Positions 34,200 to 45,379 are shown, counted from the stretch's first letter. The stretch: DNA of 64,000 nt from Gigantopelta aegis (GCF_016097555.1 NC_054706.1:25932736-25996735); one strand, 5' to 3'. The notes: generated from the sequence alone by a model not told the origin. Numbers and translations are program-made.

Positions 34200-35820
34200 T
34201 AATGCATATATTTTCAGATAATATTTTATAGTCGACTGTTCTTGCCACTGCATAAAATGTATATTAAAATTTATATTAATCATGTTTTATGTTGGAAAAG
34301 AAAATAAGAAACAATATCACCAACTTTTGACTTCTGTTCCTTCATTTACATTCGTCAGAAAATAATATTCATAAGAAAACCTACTCTGTGTTAATATGAA
34401 CACATTTTAAAATGTATTTTTGTGTTTTTTCGTGTTTATATCTGCTTAAATGTTTAAAACGCGTTCCTAAATAACCAACTCGGATAATTTGGTCATCTAT
34501 CCAGGGCATGACAATGTGGTGAGTGTTTATTTTATTATTATTGTTATTTTTTTTTTAATACAGAAAATGTATTTTATGTGGACTTTCCCATAAACGGGTG
34601 TCACGGGGATCCTATAATACCCGTAACTGAATGAAACACACGATTGTCCAAATATCTCTCCTAACTGTATATCTATTAGATCTCTCTGTAACGGGCAGTT
34701 ATACCCGCGTGGCTCGCCTAGGTATGATCAGAGATAAGATCTTATATCAAGTATATAGAATATAGCACGTTAGTTCACTAGAAAACACAACAAAAACACA
34801 ATACACTTTGGAATCTGTATTAACCTACGCTGACAAATGTACTGCCGCAGTAGTTAATTAACAACAACAAATAATAACAACCCAGAACTGATCACTTAAT
34901 TAGTTAATCTCTAGGTGTCTAGTTTACACAATATTCTAATCACTTCACCGTGACACAACACCCACACGTGTGATAACTGAGAAACGATTCCAGGGGAACT
35001 TAATTAATAAAGGAATTACAACTCTATTCCTAACTGGTTAATTTTTAATTAACCCTTAACTACTCATTCAATAACCTTGTAATACAGAATTAATACTGGT
35101 ACCTATCACAATAAAGACAATAACCTACCGTTTACCTAGGTCCTCTAGGATGACTGGTTAAGCTTTATATATATAGAACAGTGAGCCTACAGTTTAAAGC
35201 GTCAGATTACCGGCAGAACCGTCTAAATAATATTGGTATAATACAGTATTAAAATATTTAAAGTCACATCAATCACATCAAGGTTATACAACAGAGCAGA
35301 AATAATATATTTACCAATCCGGACGGACAACGTTCCCCCTGGAAGCCTTCCTATGTTTCCCCCTGATATCTCTAAAACCCTAGCTATTTATTATAAAATC
35401 CCAGTATCGCCTGGGGGTACATCGCGGCACCGAATACCTACAAGTGATATTTCCACAGCGACCAAGACGACAATTTTCCTTAGATGGCCAGACTTGCTGA
35501 CGCCTAGTCGCCAAAATCACGGTCGTAAAAACCGCACTCGTGGAGGTATTACGTAACTACTGGCCACATGGCCTCCGCATCTGGGCTGGGTGTGTATTAG
35601 GCACAGCTCGACCACGGTCGCACGGAGGTATTACGTAACAAAGTGCCCACCTGGGTGTAAGTGCATATTGAGACTGCACACGGCCCTCTAAAACAATTAA
35701 TATCGCCACAGGCGAAAAGAAATAAGAGCATGTACCGTCACAACGGGACAACACAAATCACAAATTTTAACACAACGGTCACTAGCTGATGGCGGTTAAT
35801 CCCGTCAAGAATAAATACTT
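34200..35820. other. No gene; possible degraded LTR or unknown repeat
   Basis: 34597-35750 begins TGTCACGGGGATCC and ends near CGTCACAACGGGACA, which could be the ends of a long solo LTR. I see no target duplication or internal retroelement genes, so this is only a suggestion. The small open frame at 35353-35556 has no recognisable domain. Confidence 0.3.
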
Positions 35821-36044
35821 TCAGCATAAGACCATGTTCGTTAAGCCAGGTTTCCATAAAATGTGTGGCGAATCGACGCAGATAGAACATACTCCCTGCA
35901 ACAAACCTTCAAAGTTGAACTTCGCGACTGTGTTCACATAAAAAAAGTCTTTGGTCGATTGCATTGTGTTACATATTTTATGGAACCCAGGCTCTAGGGA
36001 ATAAGATGTATCATAGGCGTAGAGGCTCTCATATTTTAGGGGGT

Positions 36045-36240
36045 CAGGCTGACTTTTGCCCGAATTAAACGAAAATGTTGTAATCTGGATAAGAACATTT
36101 ATTAATATTACTGCCAAACAGTCATATAGGGTTGCAAACGAAGCACTACGCATTTTTACATGGATTACAGCAAACATTGTCAGCAGAATAATAATTGAAA
36201 TACAAGGTGGAAAGTTTCAGGCCAGCTGATTTTAATAGAA
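36045..36240. repeat. Dispersed repeat (TTTTGCCCGAATTAA type)
   Basis: GGCTGACTTTTGCCCGAATT, AGGGTTGCAAACGAAGCACT and AAGTTTCAGGCCAGCTGATT recur in diverged form at 48747-48955; a short relative is near 2900-2990. Confidence 0.7.
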
Positions 36241-36369
36241 TTTAACGATTTGCTTCAGCACTTGAGGGGAGGGGGGGGGGGGGGAGGGTGCTCCTCCTGC
36301 CTCGTCTCGTACATTTATGATTATGATACTGATATTTTACACACACACTACACTACTACACTACTATAT

Positions 36370-36372
<3 letters not shown>

Positions 36373-36446
<74 letters not shown>
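36373..36446. repeat. (TA)n microsatellite
   Basis: A perfect TA run of about 70 bases leading directly into the 40 bp minisatellite. Confidence 0.97.
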
Positions 36447-36447
<1 letters not shown>

Positions 36448-36875
36448 TTGTTGGGAATAGATCCCATAAGCTTGATGTATATATTACTTGTTGAGGATAG
36501 ATACCATAAGATTGATGTATATATTACTTGTTGATGACAGATACCATAAGCTTTATGTATATACTACTTGTTCAGGATAGATCCCATAAGCTTGGTGTAT
36601 ATATTACGTGTTCAGGATAGATCCCACAAGCTTGGTGTATATATTACTTGTTAAGGATAGATCCCATAAGCTTGATGTATATATTACTTGTTGATGATAG
36701 ATCCCATAAGCTTGATGTATATATTACTTGTTGATGATAGATCTCATAAGCTTGATGTATATATTAGTTGTCGATGAGAGATCCCATAAGCTTGATGTGT
36801 ATATTACTTGTTAGGAATAGATCCCATAAGCTTGATGTATATATTACTTGTTGAGGATAGATCCGATAAACTTGA
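36446..36875. repeat. 40 bp minisatellite, about 10 to 11 copies
   Basis: Unit ACTTGTTGAGGATAGATCCC then ATAAGCTTGATGTATATATT; the period is exactly 40 bases at the starts checked (36446, 36486). Each copy keeps a HindIII-like AAGCTT, with a few variants. It is not derived from any exon I can see. Confidence 0.95.
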
Positions 36876-37297
36876 ACACCTGGAGATGACAGTAGGGTTT
36901 TTGGCATAATCCTTTGACTACGTGTGACCTGACCCAGGCGATTCTACCCTGCTGGCCTAATTTACGCATGAGAAAAACACTTTTGTGTGAAGACCCTTAA
37001 ACCGAGCCAGCCATGTTGAACCTCGAGTTACTCACAAACGGGTTTGGTGCATTTCGCTTGTTGATTACCAATCCCGTGGCGGTGCACAAACTGCGTAAAA
37101 AGAAGACGCGGATATTCCGGACAAAGTGACATATCAGGAATCTCAGAACTATAAACAAATAAAAAAGGGAAGTCTGATCACTCTGTAAAGACAAGGTAAG
37201 TGATGCGTTGGCAATTTATTGTTGTATTAAAGTTGTATTATTATATTTCTTTTTTTGCCTGTGTGGCATTATCCGACAGTGTCACAACATACTTTAA

Positions 37298-37680
37298 AGG
37301 GACATTCCTGAGTTTGCTGCATTGTAAGATGTTTCCGAGAAATAAACTATTTTTATGATTAAACTTACATATTAAGTATATTTTCTTGTTTAGAATATCA
37401 GTGTCTGTATATTCAATGTGTTTCTGGTCGTCTTAATATTTGTAAGAAGCCCAATCTAGATTTTGTCTTCAATAATTTCGTACGTACGAACAAAAACATA
37501 TTTTAGGAAATAAAATGAAATTTAACCTAGTACAAATATTAGGACGATCAGAAACTCGTTTAATATACAGACACTAATATTTTATGCAGAAAAATATATA
37601 TGATATGTAATTACAACCAGGAAAAAGTCTCTGTTAGTCGATAACATTCTAAAAATGGCAGCAAATTCAGGAATGTCCCT
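37298..37680. mobile_element. MITE with AGGGACATTCCTGA ends and TTAA borders
   Basis: The left end AGGGACATTCCTGAGTTTGC mirrors the right end GCAAATTCAGGAATGTCCCT; TTAA is present on both sides (37294-37297, 37681-37684). The whole interior is a weak palindrome around TTTCGTACGTACGAA. Diverged relatives lie at 58590-58960 and, in part, 25830-25960. Confidence 0.85.
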
Positions 37681-38459
37681 TTAAGCGCGCTGGACAATGA
37701 CTCGAAGCGACAAAATCCGGCTAAATAATAAATGAGCTATGAAGGTAGCCAACAACCCTGAAGCTTAGCTGGGTCATCAATTAATCTTGAGCGGTCACTG
37801 GATACGGGATGGGGTGGTGTGGGGTTTGTAATTTATAAAATAAAATCAAGATCGCAGTAGGCAAAACGGTGAAGAAAAACCTGTTTACCACAGTATGTAT
37901 GGGCGTCACCGGATTAGCTTAGAAGTATAATATATATTATAATTAGACCTGGAAAGCCGACAAAAACTAAATAATTGCCAAACATTCGTACCCCTGACAG
38001 ATATATACACACACACACACACACACACATACACACGCAAGCACGCACGCATACATACATACACCAGTCCTTGGCTTTTGAAAAACAAAGGCGAGTGAAA
38101 AATCGCACATTTCAAAACGCTCAGACAAGTGAGAAATCGCACTCATCAAAATGCTAAGGCGAGTGAAAACCAAGCATTATTAATTTATGAAGTAATAGGT
38201 ACATGTAAATACAGAGACATATGTTGCAAAAATAAACCAATAAACCAATAATGTATTCTTCTAATTTTATGTTGTTTGGTTCATTAGTGTAGTCTTACTA
38301 CTTTTCCCTTTCAGGAATGGAGTTATAATTTATTAAAAGGTTTCAGGAGTAGTACTATAGAAATATAATTATGACATATACACACACTGATGCAGACAAT
38401 TTGATTTTTTAATTACAATATGTACTATTCAGATAATATGATGCACACAACTATATATA

Positions 38460-38604
38460 AGTAGTAGGGGGGCCTGTATGGAGGCATAACCTACTGACCT
38501 ACTGACCTGACCTACTAACCTGACCTACTGACCTACTGACCCCCTGGCCCACTGACCTACTGACCCGACCTACTTAGACCAGACCACCGAGTGTATAAAA
38601 AGTA
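38460..38604 (+). repeat. Left terminal inverted repeat of the Polinton-like element
   Basis: AGTAGTAGGGGGGCCTGTAT then repeated GACCTACT/GACCTGACC motifs, then AGACCAGACC and a TATA box. About 145 bp, matching the right terminus in reverse orientation. Confidence 0.9.
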
Positions 38605-38680
38605 GCACCATTCTGAGCTGAACCACAAACATTGCAGCTGTTAGACAACTGTATTGGATTACGAGAGAAAAAAGTAAGTA
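38594..38680 (+). promoter_or_regulatory. TATA promoter, leader and splice donor at the left end
   Basis: TATAAAAAG at 38594, a leader of about 70 bases and a consensus donor AAAAAAG|TAAGTA-type site (GT at 38674). It reads inward, but no matching coding exon follows, suggesting the driven gene was deleted. Confidence 0.5.
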
Positions 38681-38699
38681 TGTATTGTGTTTTATAAAT

Positions 38700-40007
38700 T
38701 TAACTACTATAGAGATGAGTAAGAATTGGTGGTAGAAAAATAACATTTCTTTACATAATTATACGTGGTACAAGAAATTTGTATTTAACGATGCAAAGGT
38801 GATGCGTTTAATTTTAAACTCAGAAATGTGTCCCTAAATATACGAAACACATTTTAATATAAATAAAAGTTTTACCAGCGAAACGTACGTTATTTGGAGA
38901 CTGAACACCATTTTTCGCATATCACAGGAATGCTTTGTCGCACTCGACACAGCTACAAAATAATTGCTGTATATTGGAGAGAATGAAACAGTTATTATAA
39001 CAGACTCTACTTTTCCTAATCAGCTGACGGTCGATTTAGCTATATATGTGTCTCAGGTTATTATTGGCCAAACATCATAACACATTATTATTTTATTATT
39101 TTATTTAAAGTTTGGGCAGTGACGATTGAGGGATTGAGGGGGGGGGGGGGGGGGGGGAGGATAGTAAAATTCATCACTGGAAATATACAAGTGATACTGT
39201 AAAATATTAACGACCTTAAAAATTTAGCGACGTCCATACCAAGGACATATTAGCGACATAAAACTTTTAGAGAGGTCAGCATATATCAAACATTTAAAAA
39301 AAAAAGAGTTGATTTATTAAGATACAATGCAGGTTATTACTAATGAAAAGAAATATCAATGTACATTTATTTGACGTTATGCAATGCGCACTGTCTCCGG
39401 TTGTCTCAAACATATCAGCGAAGCAGCTGCTGCGCACCACATTATCAATTATATCCAGTCCGGCTGCCTGGTTACTTTAAATGACCGCAGTAGTGATAAA
39501 CGTACTTTTCCTCCTTTTGGTATGTACATATTGCTAATTGTTGTTGTTTGCTATACGTATTCTATCAATAGCATGTTGTTTGTTCACTTAATCATTGACA
39601 AACAATTGCTCAACATATTGGTTGTTGCAAAGTTTGGACAATCTACGAAACAACAGAGACTGTATTTCGTAGACGGTGAATAGTACGAAAGTCTGTTGAA
39701 CATAACAATCCGAAAATGGATATTGGCTAAATAAAAATCTAATCTCAACTCCTCGAACAGTCAAATTTATCGATTCTAAAAAAAAAAAATGGCATTTAAC
39801 GCATATGAGATTTTCTTATCCAAAGTTGTACTGATTTTAAAATCGTTACAATATAGCTGAATGCAATTTAAATATTTACATAACTGGAAAACTTACATGC
39901 CAACGGCGTCCATGTCTGTGAACAAAAGTAAGGAGGTAGGTGTTGTAACAATGAATGTATAAGCCGCCACTGGCCAGATTTTGATCTATCAACACTGTAA
40001 CACTGTC

Positions 40008-40072
<65 letters not shown>

Positions 40073-41480
40073 GATAATGACTTTAATAATAAATTTGTTA
40101 ACAGACAGGCCTCTAGAACATAATTGACGTAGAAACCTCTCAGGGACCCATAAGATGTCGCGAATATTTATGGGAGATCTCTGTACATGCAGATAATACT
40201 AATTAAATGTTTACGGCGCTATATTTCGCTATTTTAATACATAAATCGCATAAACAATAATTAACAGGGGAAAAAAACTGTAAATGCATATCAAACAAAT
40301 TTAAAAATATGTGAATGTATGTTGACTGTCTCTAAATGTTTTATTATTTACGCATAAAGTACGTTCTCCAAAAAAAAAAAAAAAGTAAATAGACCGCCAT
40401 TTTGAAACTATTTCACATATTGGATCTCTTAGAACGCCTAAGGCACAGCAGATGTCGCGAATATCTATCTATGGGGAGATCTCTGTCCGTGTCAGAAGTA
40501 AATTAATAAAATATTAATTAACTGATGTTAGCGTAATGTCGACAGCCAAGGAGTTACAGATTAATAATTGAACGTTTTGACGGAGACATGCCTCGCTGTA
40601 TCGAGGGACAAATAACATAGGGTAGTCCTTACCTACTTAGCCCGGCCCGGCCCGGCTCGCATATATGTATATGGGGTTTAAATGACAGGCTTTGGTTACA
40701 TGTGTTAAGTAGGTGACTTGTTAGCGAGTTCGGCTCCAGCGCGGAAGGTACGCCATTCGTATTTGGAGTGGGGAAATTATATATATTTTTTCAATTATTT
40801 TTAATTTTTAAAAATAATTTATAGTTTTTATTTATTGTTTATTTATTTATTATGTTACGAGGTTTGTTTTTTCAAGCAGCCTCTAATAACCCTGTGGGGA
40901 CGGGACGTAGCTCAGTGTTCCCTTGATGTGAGGTCGGCCTGGGATCGATTCCCGTCGGGGGGGGGGGGGGGGCACATTGGGTTATATCTAGCCAGTGCCC
41001 CCACAAAGGGACAACAGCCTTGGTATGTACTATCCTGTCTGAGGGATGGTGTAGGAATCCCTTGCTGCTAATAAAAAAAAAAAAAAAAATAGCCCATGAA
41101 GTGGCGACAGCGGATTTCCTCAATCAATATGTGTGTGTGTGTGTGGTTCTTAACCATATGTCCGTATAACCGTAAAATAAAATATATTGAGTAAATAAAA
41201 CATTTCCTTCCTCGTAAAATAAAGATTAATTGAATACAAATATGTATTTTATTTTAGTCATAGGGAAAGAATACAAATATGTATTTTATTTTAGTCATAG
41301 GGAAAGAAAGACATATTTGTCTCGAAGAAAGGTGCGTGCGTGTGTGCGTGTGTGAAACACCCCAGCCCATTGCTTTGAAGAAAGAACGCGTGACTGCAAC
41401 TCAACGCTCCAACCTAACCTATGATCTTTTAACTGCATTTTAAACACAAGTATTTCCCTAGAGTACAAGCCTTTATAGAC
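38700..41480. other. Left half of the Polinton-like element: no recognisable gene
   Basis: Contains a G homopolymer (39140-39158), a (TA)n run (40012-40069) and a duplicated block with AGATGTCGCGAATAT (near 40155 and 40450). A + strand frame at 39384-39522 ends at a donor-like TTTTG|GTATGT and could be an exon remnant, but it has no known domain. Confidence 0.5.
40896..41210 (+). mobile_element. SINE (tail type A) inside the Polinton-like element
   Basis: Head GGGACGTAGCTCAGTGTTCC and GGGATCGATTCCCGTCGG followed by an expanded G run, body, A-run, then the tail AACCATATGTCCG and AAATAAAACATTTCCTTCC. Confidence 0.8.
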
Positions 41481-41654
41481 AACCAGTGTATTATGTCTGG
41501 TATATCAAAGATCGTGGTATGTTCTGTCTTGTACACACAGCTCTTGCTACTATAAAGTAGCGGTAGAAATATCCAATCACAAATCTAGTCATAGAGTAAA
41601 AAACACAAAAAAACAACAACACCGCAATGGTTTGGTTTTTCATTTATTTCTAAA

Positions 41655-43070
41655 TTACAAATCACTGACACATATATAAAATGGGGCACGCATTGGGTTA
41701 CATCGAGAGGCCTTAAGGGCGACATGTGAATAATATGAGTGTTCATTTCTCTCATCATCAGTATCATCATCATCGGTATCGTCGTCGTCTACTTCGTCCA
41801 AATTTTCGCCGATCCAGGAACGATACTGATTTAATTTAGAACGAATCTGCAGTCTGACATTTCGGTTAGGATTGACAGACTGTAGAAGTTTCCTCGTGTT
41901 GGGGCCTTTGTCAAAGTAATGCATATAGGTCAGAAAGCGAGAGTACGTGTCTTTAAATAACTTCCATTGTAAAGTCTTCATGTTTCTTTCGATGGCATCT
42001 TGGGACATTTTTTTTTCTTCGTAGCGTTCTCTCTTGCTTTCGATATAGTCATGAATGATGTCGAATTCACGTTCCACCATGAGACGAATGCCTTCATTTT
42101 CCAGGTCGGGCGACAGCTCCTCTTCTTTTTCATTTCCCTCCTCACACGTTTTAAATCGCAGATGTCGCTGCAAGTCGCTTCCGTCTTTAAAGACCAGACC
42201 ACACGTATCGCAAGACTGCATCCTCTTGACTTTTTTCAGATAGGGTTCCACCTCATCTTCTTCTATTTCGTCACTTTCGTAGGCGGGCATGCCTGGTAGT
42301 TTTCTTTTGAATGCGTTTCTTTGTATGTAGAACTCTTTCTCCGTCGGTGGCTGCAACTCTTCTGAGACATTCGCCGTTACGTTTGTGCTTTTATACCATT
42401 CGGACGGCTCCGTCTCCAAACCATTAGGTCGAAGGCGCCAATGTTCGGGCGTAGTCGGTTTCAAGTCCACCAAGAGATGTCCGTAGGGCCTGTGGGTAGC
42501 TTCCTCAAACCGCTGCATGAAATGACGAGTATTTCCAGGATACATCTGCTGTGCCAAGGTTAGGACTTGCTGCTTGTCGATGGGGTTGTTGAACAGTGCC
42601 CGGTAATGACAGTTTCTTCTCTGTGTCGGGTCCTTGCTGTGATACAGGTTCTGGTTGATGGCGATGACGGATAAGTTTCTGTGGTGACTTCCTTCTGTGA
42701 ACAGGTCGGTGATGCGAGGGTCTTTTCCAGCTGTAGACATCAGGTCGTCCAACACGATGACATTTCTGACTCTCGAATCCAAATAACGATCCTTTTCCAA
42801 ATTCTCGGGTATGCCTTGAACAAATTTCACTCGAGCAATCATTTTGATCGTATCATAGAGAGGTTGCCATCGTTTGTAGAGCCAAATGATGCATTGAGGC
42901 AATGGGAAGATCTTACCATCCCTTAGCAGTTTGTACAACAAAAATGTCTTTCCACACGCCGTGGGTCCCGACACGATCATGGTGAACGGATGTAACAATC
43001 TTAGGGGCTGCTGCTGCTGCTGCTGGTGTTGTTGTTGTTGTTGTTGCTGCTGCTGCTGCTGCTTCTGTTG

Positions 43071-43101
<31 letters not shown>

Positions 43102-43268
43102 TGGGAAGGCTTATTTTCAGATTCCAAGAGTCCATGTTTATTTCGTACGTGCCGAGTTAGGTCATGGGTCCAAACATATTTCTTTTCGCAAATGTGACAC
43201 TGATTGATGTTGTTGACTGTTGAAGTGTTCGACGTGAACTGGCGATGTTGAAACTGCCATGCCCCCTT
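41655..43268 (-). CDS. FtsK/HerA-type (A32-like) packaging ATPase with zinc fingers
   Basis: Open frame of about 537 codons ending at 41655. Order: C2H2 zinc finger (CHICEKKYVWTHDLTRHVRN, near 43200-43145); a Gln tract from CAG/CAA repeats (43010-43104); the ATPase with Walker A GPTACGKT and Walker B VIVLDDLM; a second Cys/His finger (CDTCGLVFKDGSDLQRHLRF); an acidic C-terminus (DDDDTDDDDTDDE). Family role: the ATPase pumps DNA into capsids in Polintons, adintoviruses and nucleocytoplasmic viruses. A TATA box lies at 43267-43273. No ATG occurs in this frame before the ATPase domain; the ATG at 43260 is in another frame and too close to the TATA box. The start codon is probably mutated, or a small intron is used. 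An AATAAA-like signal follows near 41645. Confidence 0.85.
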
Positions 43269-43273
43269 TTATA
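43267..43273 (-). promoter_or_regulatory. TATA box of the packaging ATPase gene
   Basis: TATAAAAG on the - strand. Each leftward gene of the element has a comparable TATA-like motif, indicating separate transcription units rather than an operon. Confidence 0.6.
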
Positions 43274-43340
43274 GTCTTCTCAGAAATGTTTGTGCCGTTT
43301 ATTACTCATGCCAGTCTGCTCTTGTCGTTTCTGTTCCACG

Positions 43341-43620
43341 TCAATTTGTTCTCGTTTCCGTTTCTGCTCGGCTTTGGCTTGCTCTACCACCTGTTGTGTT
43401 GGGGAGATCATGACGATTTTGGGTGCCAGGGGCTTGTTCTGTTCCTCTTTTTCTTTTTTCCCACGTGAGATCGTAGAGTTCTAGACATCGATCCACACTG
43501 TACATGATCTGACTTTTCCCACCACGTTGAATTTCGAAGTGAGGTTGAAGTTTGCCTTCTGCTTGCAATTTGTAGAAACGGGTCTATGTCGGGAACATAC
43601 AATTTGTACTGGTCTGACAT
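43341..43620 (-). pseudogene. Small Polinton-type gene of unknown role, frameshifted
   Basis: A clean ATG (43620, MSDQYKLYVPDIDPF) sits 50-60 bases downstream of a TATATAAG box. The reading then has to change frame at about 43571-43577, after which QAEGKLQPHFEIQRGGKSQI and YSVDRCLELYDLTW continue to a stop at 43341. One extra base explains the break. Short proteins with an FYxxQAxGxLP-like start occur in Polinton and adintovirus gene sets and are suspected virion components; I do not claim a function. Confidence 0.55.
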
Positions 43621-43955
43621 GTTGCTCCTCTGAAGGTTCTACCTCAAATGACGAGTTTTCCTAAACTATTTTTACTTATATACCTTATGACGCATACAGA
43701 TATGGTACAGGAAAATTTGAATGTGTGTGATACGTATGACCAGTGCCCCCTCCTCCCAAGCACAAATCTCATCGTGCAAGCTCCCCCCAAAACATCGTTA
43801 CCAAAATATTACCCTTTACCAGTGTCACTACCATAGGGACATGTTCAGAGACACACTCATGGACGCAGGACATAAATAAGATAGCAAAACCTGTTATTCA
43901 TGGTTTTATTCACAACATACAACATGAAAATATAGCACACAAGTGTCTGAAACAT

Positions 43956-44486
43956 TTAATGTCTGAACATGTCGTTCACACAGGGACATCTCGGAGAGAG
44001 TCTGTAATGTTCCATCACCGGATCGTCCGTCTTCTTCCATCGGTAGACGCGAAGTCCGCAACAGTAACAGGTGATGGCATCGTGGTCTCCCGTGTAATAA
44101 AAACCCGCCTTGGCAAGTTCTTTTGGTTTTTGACGTAATTGTATGGGCCACCGAGCATACGTCAGCATCCGGGCATAGAAATGTCTCATTTCGGGATGAT
44201 GACAGAACAAGCAACGTCTTGAATAGCAGTCATCCTCATAGTCAGGATCTGTTTCGCGACCAGCATCCGTCTGATCTGTGGGTTCATCCATCAATTCGTC
44301 ATCTTCATTTCTATCCCTAATTTTGCGTGTAGCATCCGTTTGATCCACATAATGAGTACTCTTCTTCTCATCTTGTTTGGTAGTCACTCTTTTGATCGTA
44401 TGTCTTTCTGAACATTTGCAGACCAAGACGTGGTCATCGTCGCTACTGCTGCTGCTACTAACACTGCTCGAATATCCTGATGCCAT
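43956..44486 (-). CDS. BIR-domain (IAP-like) protein
   Basis: 176 residues from ATG at 44486, preceded by a TATA-like GGTATAAACG near 44580. The first half is acidic/Ser-rich and disordered. The C-terminal half is one BIR domain: RMLTYARWP, then AGFYYTGDHDAITCYCCGL and W...DPVMEHYRLSPRC, giving the zinc pattern C-x2-C-x16-H-x6-C. BIR proteins bind caspases or act as IAPs, and baculoviruses and other large DNA viruses carry them to block host cell death. No RING is visible. The frame is intact, unlike two of its neighbours. An alternative is a host BIRC-type gene captured by the element. Confidence 0.85.
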   Translation of the reverse strand: MASGYSSSVSSSSSSDDDHVLVCKCSERHTIKRVTTKQDEKKSTHYVDQTDATRKIRDRNEDDELMDEPTDQTDAGRETDPDYEDDCYSRRCLFCHHPEMRHFYARMLTYARWPIQLRQKPKELAKAGFYYTGDHDAITCYCCGLRVYRWKKTDDPVMEHYRLSPRCPCVNDMFRH

Positions 44487-44619
44487 TTTCTTCTTTCCAG
44501 ATAGAGTGCAACAAGACACAAAAATGTTAGAATCATAAAACACGTCTGCTCCCTAGGACAGTCGTAAAACAAATGACGTTTATACCACAAACCACTTTTT
44601 ATAGCCACAAAAATGTATT

Positions 44620-45158
44620 TTACCACTGATGGCACTCGTTCGGGTTGCAGAAGTTACACTGTAGGAATCCCATCTGATTTTGATGGTCGTCTTGCATGGC
44701 GCAGGGCACGATCGAGTTCAGATCTGGTACAAAGTCACACATGACTGCGAAACAGTCTTTGAGTTTCTCCCATTGGTCTAGGTGAAGACAAATTCCTTTC
44801 TTCGATGGCTTGATCGCGTCGTCGCACCACCACCACTGTCGAATGTCTACACCGACAATGTTGTTGTCCACGCTCACGTACACGTTGGACACAATATGAC
44901 GAAACAACTTCTCCTCTTTCCTTTCCTTTAAGACTGCAATGGTGTCGTCTATCTGGCTCTTACTCGTACACAGTTCGACCCAGTGTTTAAGGGTTAGTGA
45001 AATACCTCGCTTCATGGGTAAAGTGGCATTTTCGTCGTCAAATTTCCTAATGTGAATGGCAATTCCCCTTTGCACAGTTTGGCCACAACGTATACGTTAC
45101 TTCCAAGTTCTATCTTGCATCTCGTATCGGTATTGCTTCCACTTGTCGAAAAGGCCAT
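44620..45158 (-). pseudogene. Double PC4 (SUB1/p15)-like protein, one frameshift
   Basis: A start at 45158 (MAFSTSGSNTDT), about 70 bases downstream of a TATAAAA box in the right terminal repeat, runs into a frame change near 45075-45100. The remaining 150 residues are open. Two PC4-like units are visible: one around KRGISLTLKHWVELC and one with NVYVSVDNNIVGVDIRQWWW and KPSKKGICLHLDQWEKLK. PC4 is a single-strand DNA-binding transcription coactivator. A Cys-rich tail (CNFCNPNEC) follows. In a virus-like element it may act in transcription or replication of the element; this is inference. Confidence 0.75.
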
Positions 45159-45212
45159 GTCAAATGAATTCAGTTCTCGTTCGTAGAGAGTGAATGAAGT
45201 TACTAACGGTGT

Positions 45213-45368
45213 TTTTATACTCTCGGGTCTGGTCTAAGTAGGTCAGTAGGTCGGGTCAGTAGGTCAGGGATCAGTAGGTCAGGTCAGTAGGTCAGGTCAG
45301 TAGGTCAGTAGGTCGGGTCAGTAGGTCAGGTCAGTAGGTCAGCCCTCCATACAGGCCCCCCTACTACT
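45213..45368 (-). repeat. Right terminal inverted repeat of the Polinton-like element, with inward TATA box
   Basis: Repeated AGGTCAGTAGGTC motifs ending CAGGCCCCCCTACTACT. Read leftward it finishes with AGACCAGACCCGAGAGTATA, matching the left terminus including the TATA box. Confidence 0.9.
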
Positions 45369-45379
45369 TATATATACCT

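Larger units (their letters stand above)
38460..45368. mobile_element. Polinton/Maverick-like element, degraded (6.9 kb)
   Basis: Terminal inverted repeats begin AGTAGTAGGGGGGCCTG and are flanked by TATATA on both sides (38454-38459 and 45369-45374), a 6 bp target duplication as expected for Polintons. The inner genes, all leftward (PC4-like, BIR, small protein, packaging ATPase), fit this virus-like transposon class. DNA polymerase B, integrase, protease and capsid genes are not visible. The left half (38.7-41.6 kb) is non-coding AT-rich sequence with SINE insertions. It is therefore a non-autonomous or decayed copy. An adintovirus-like or polinton-like virus origin is equally compatible. 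Confidence 0.8.

Noticed and set aside
34597..35750. Solo LTR of a gypsy-like retroelement
   Set aside because: Only the TG...CA-like ends are suggestive; no target duplication, primer binding site or internal genes were found, so it is listed only as a possibility.
36446..36875. CRISPR-like array (40 bp period)
   Set aside because: There are no unique spacers; the whole 40 bp unit repeats. It is a minisatellite in a eukaryotic genome.
42931..43197. + strand Cys-rich frame (poly-Cys)
   Set aside because: Antisense of the CAG/CAA tract that encodes poly-Gln in the packaging ATPase.
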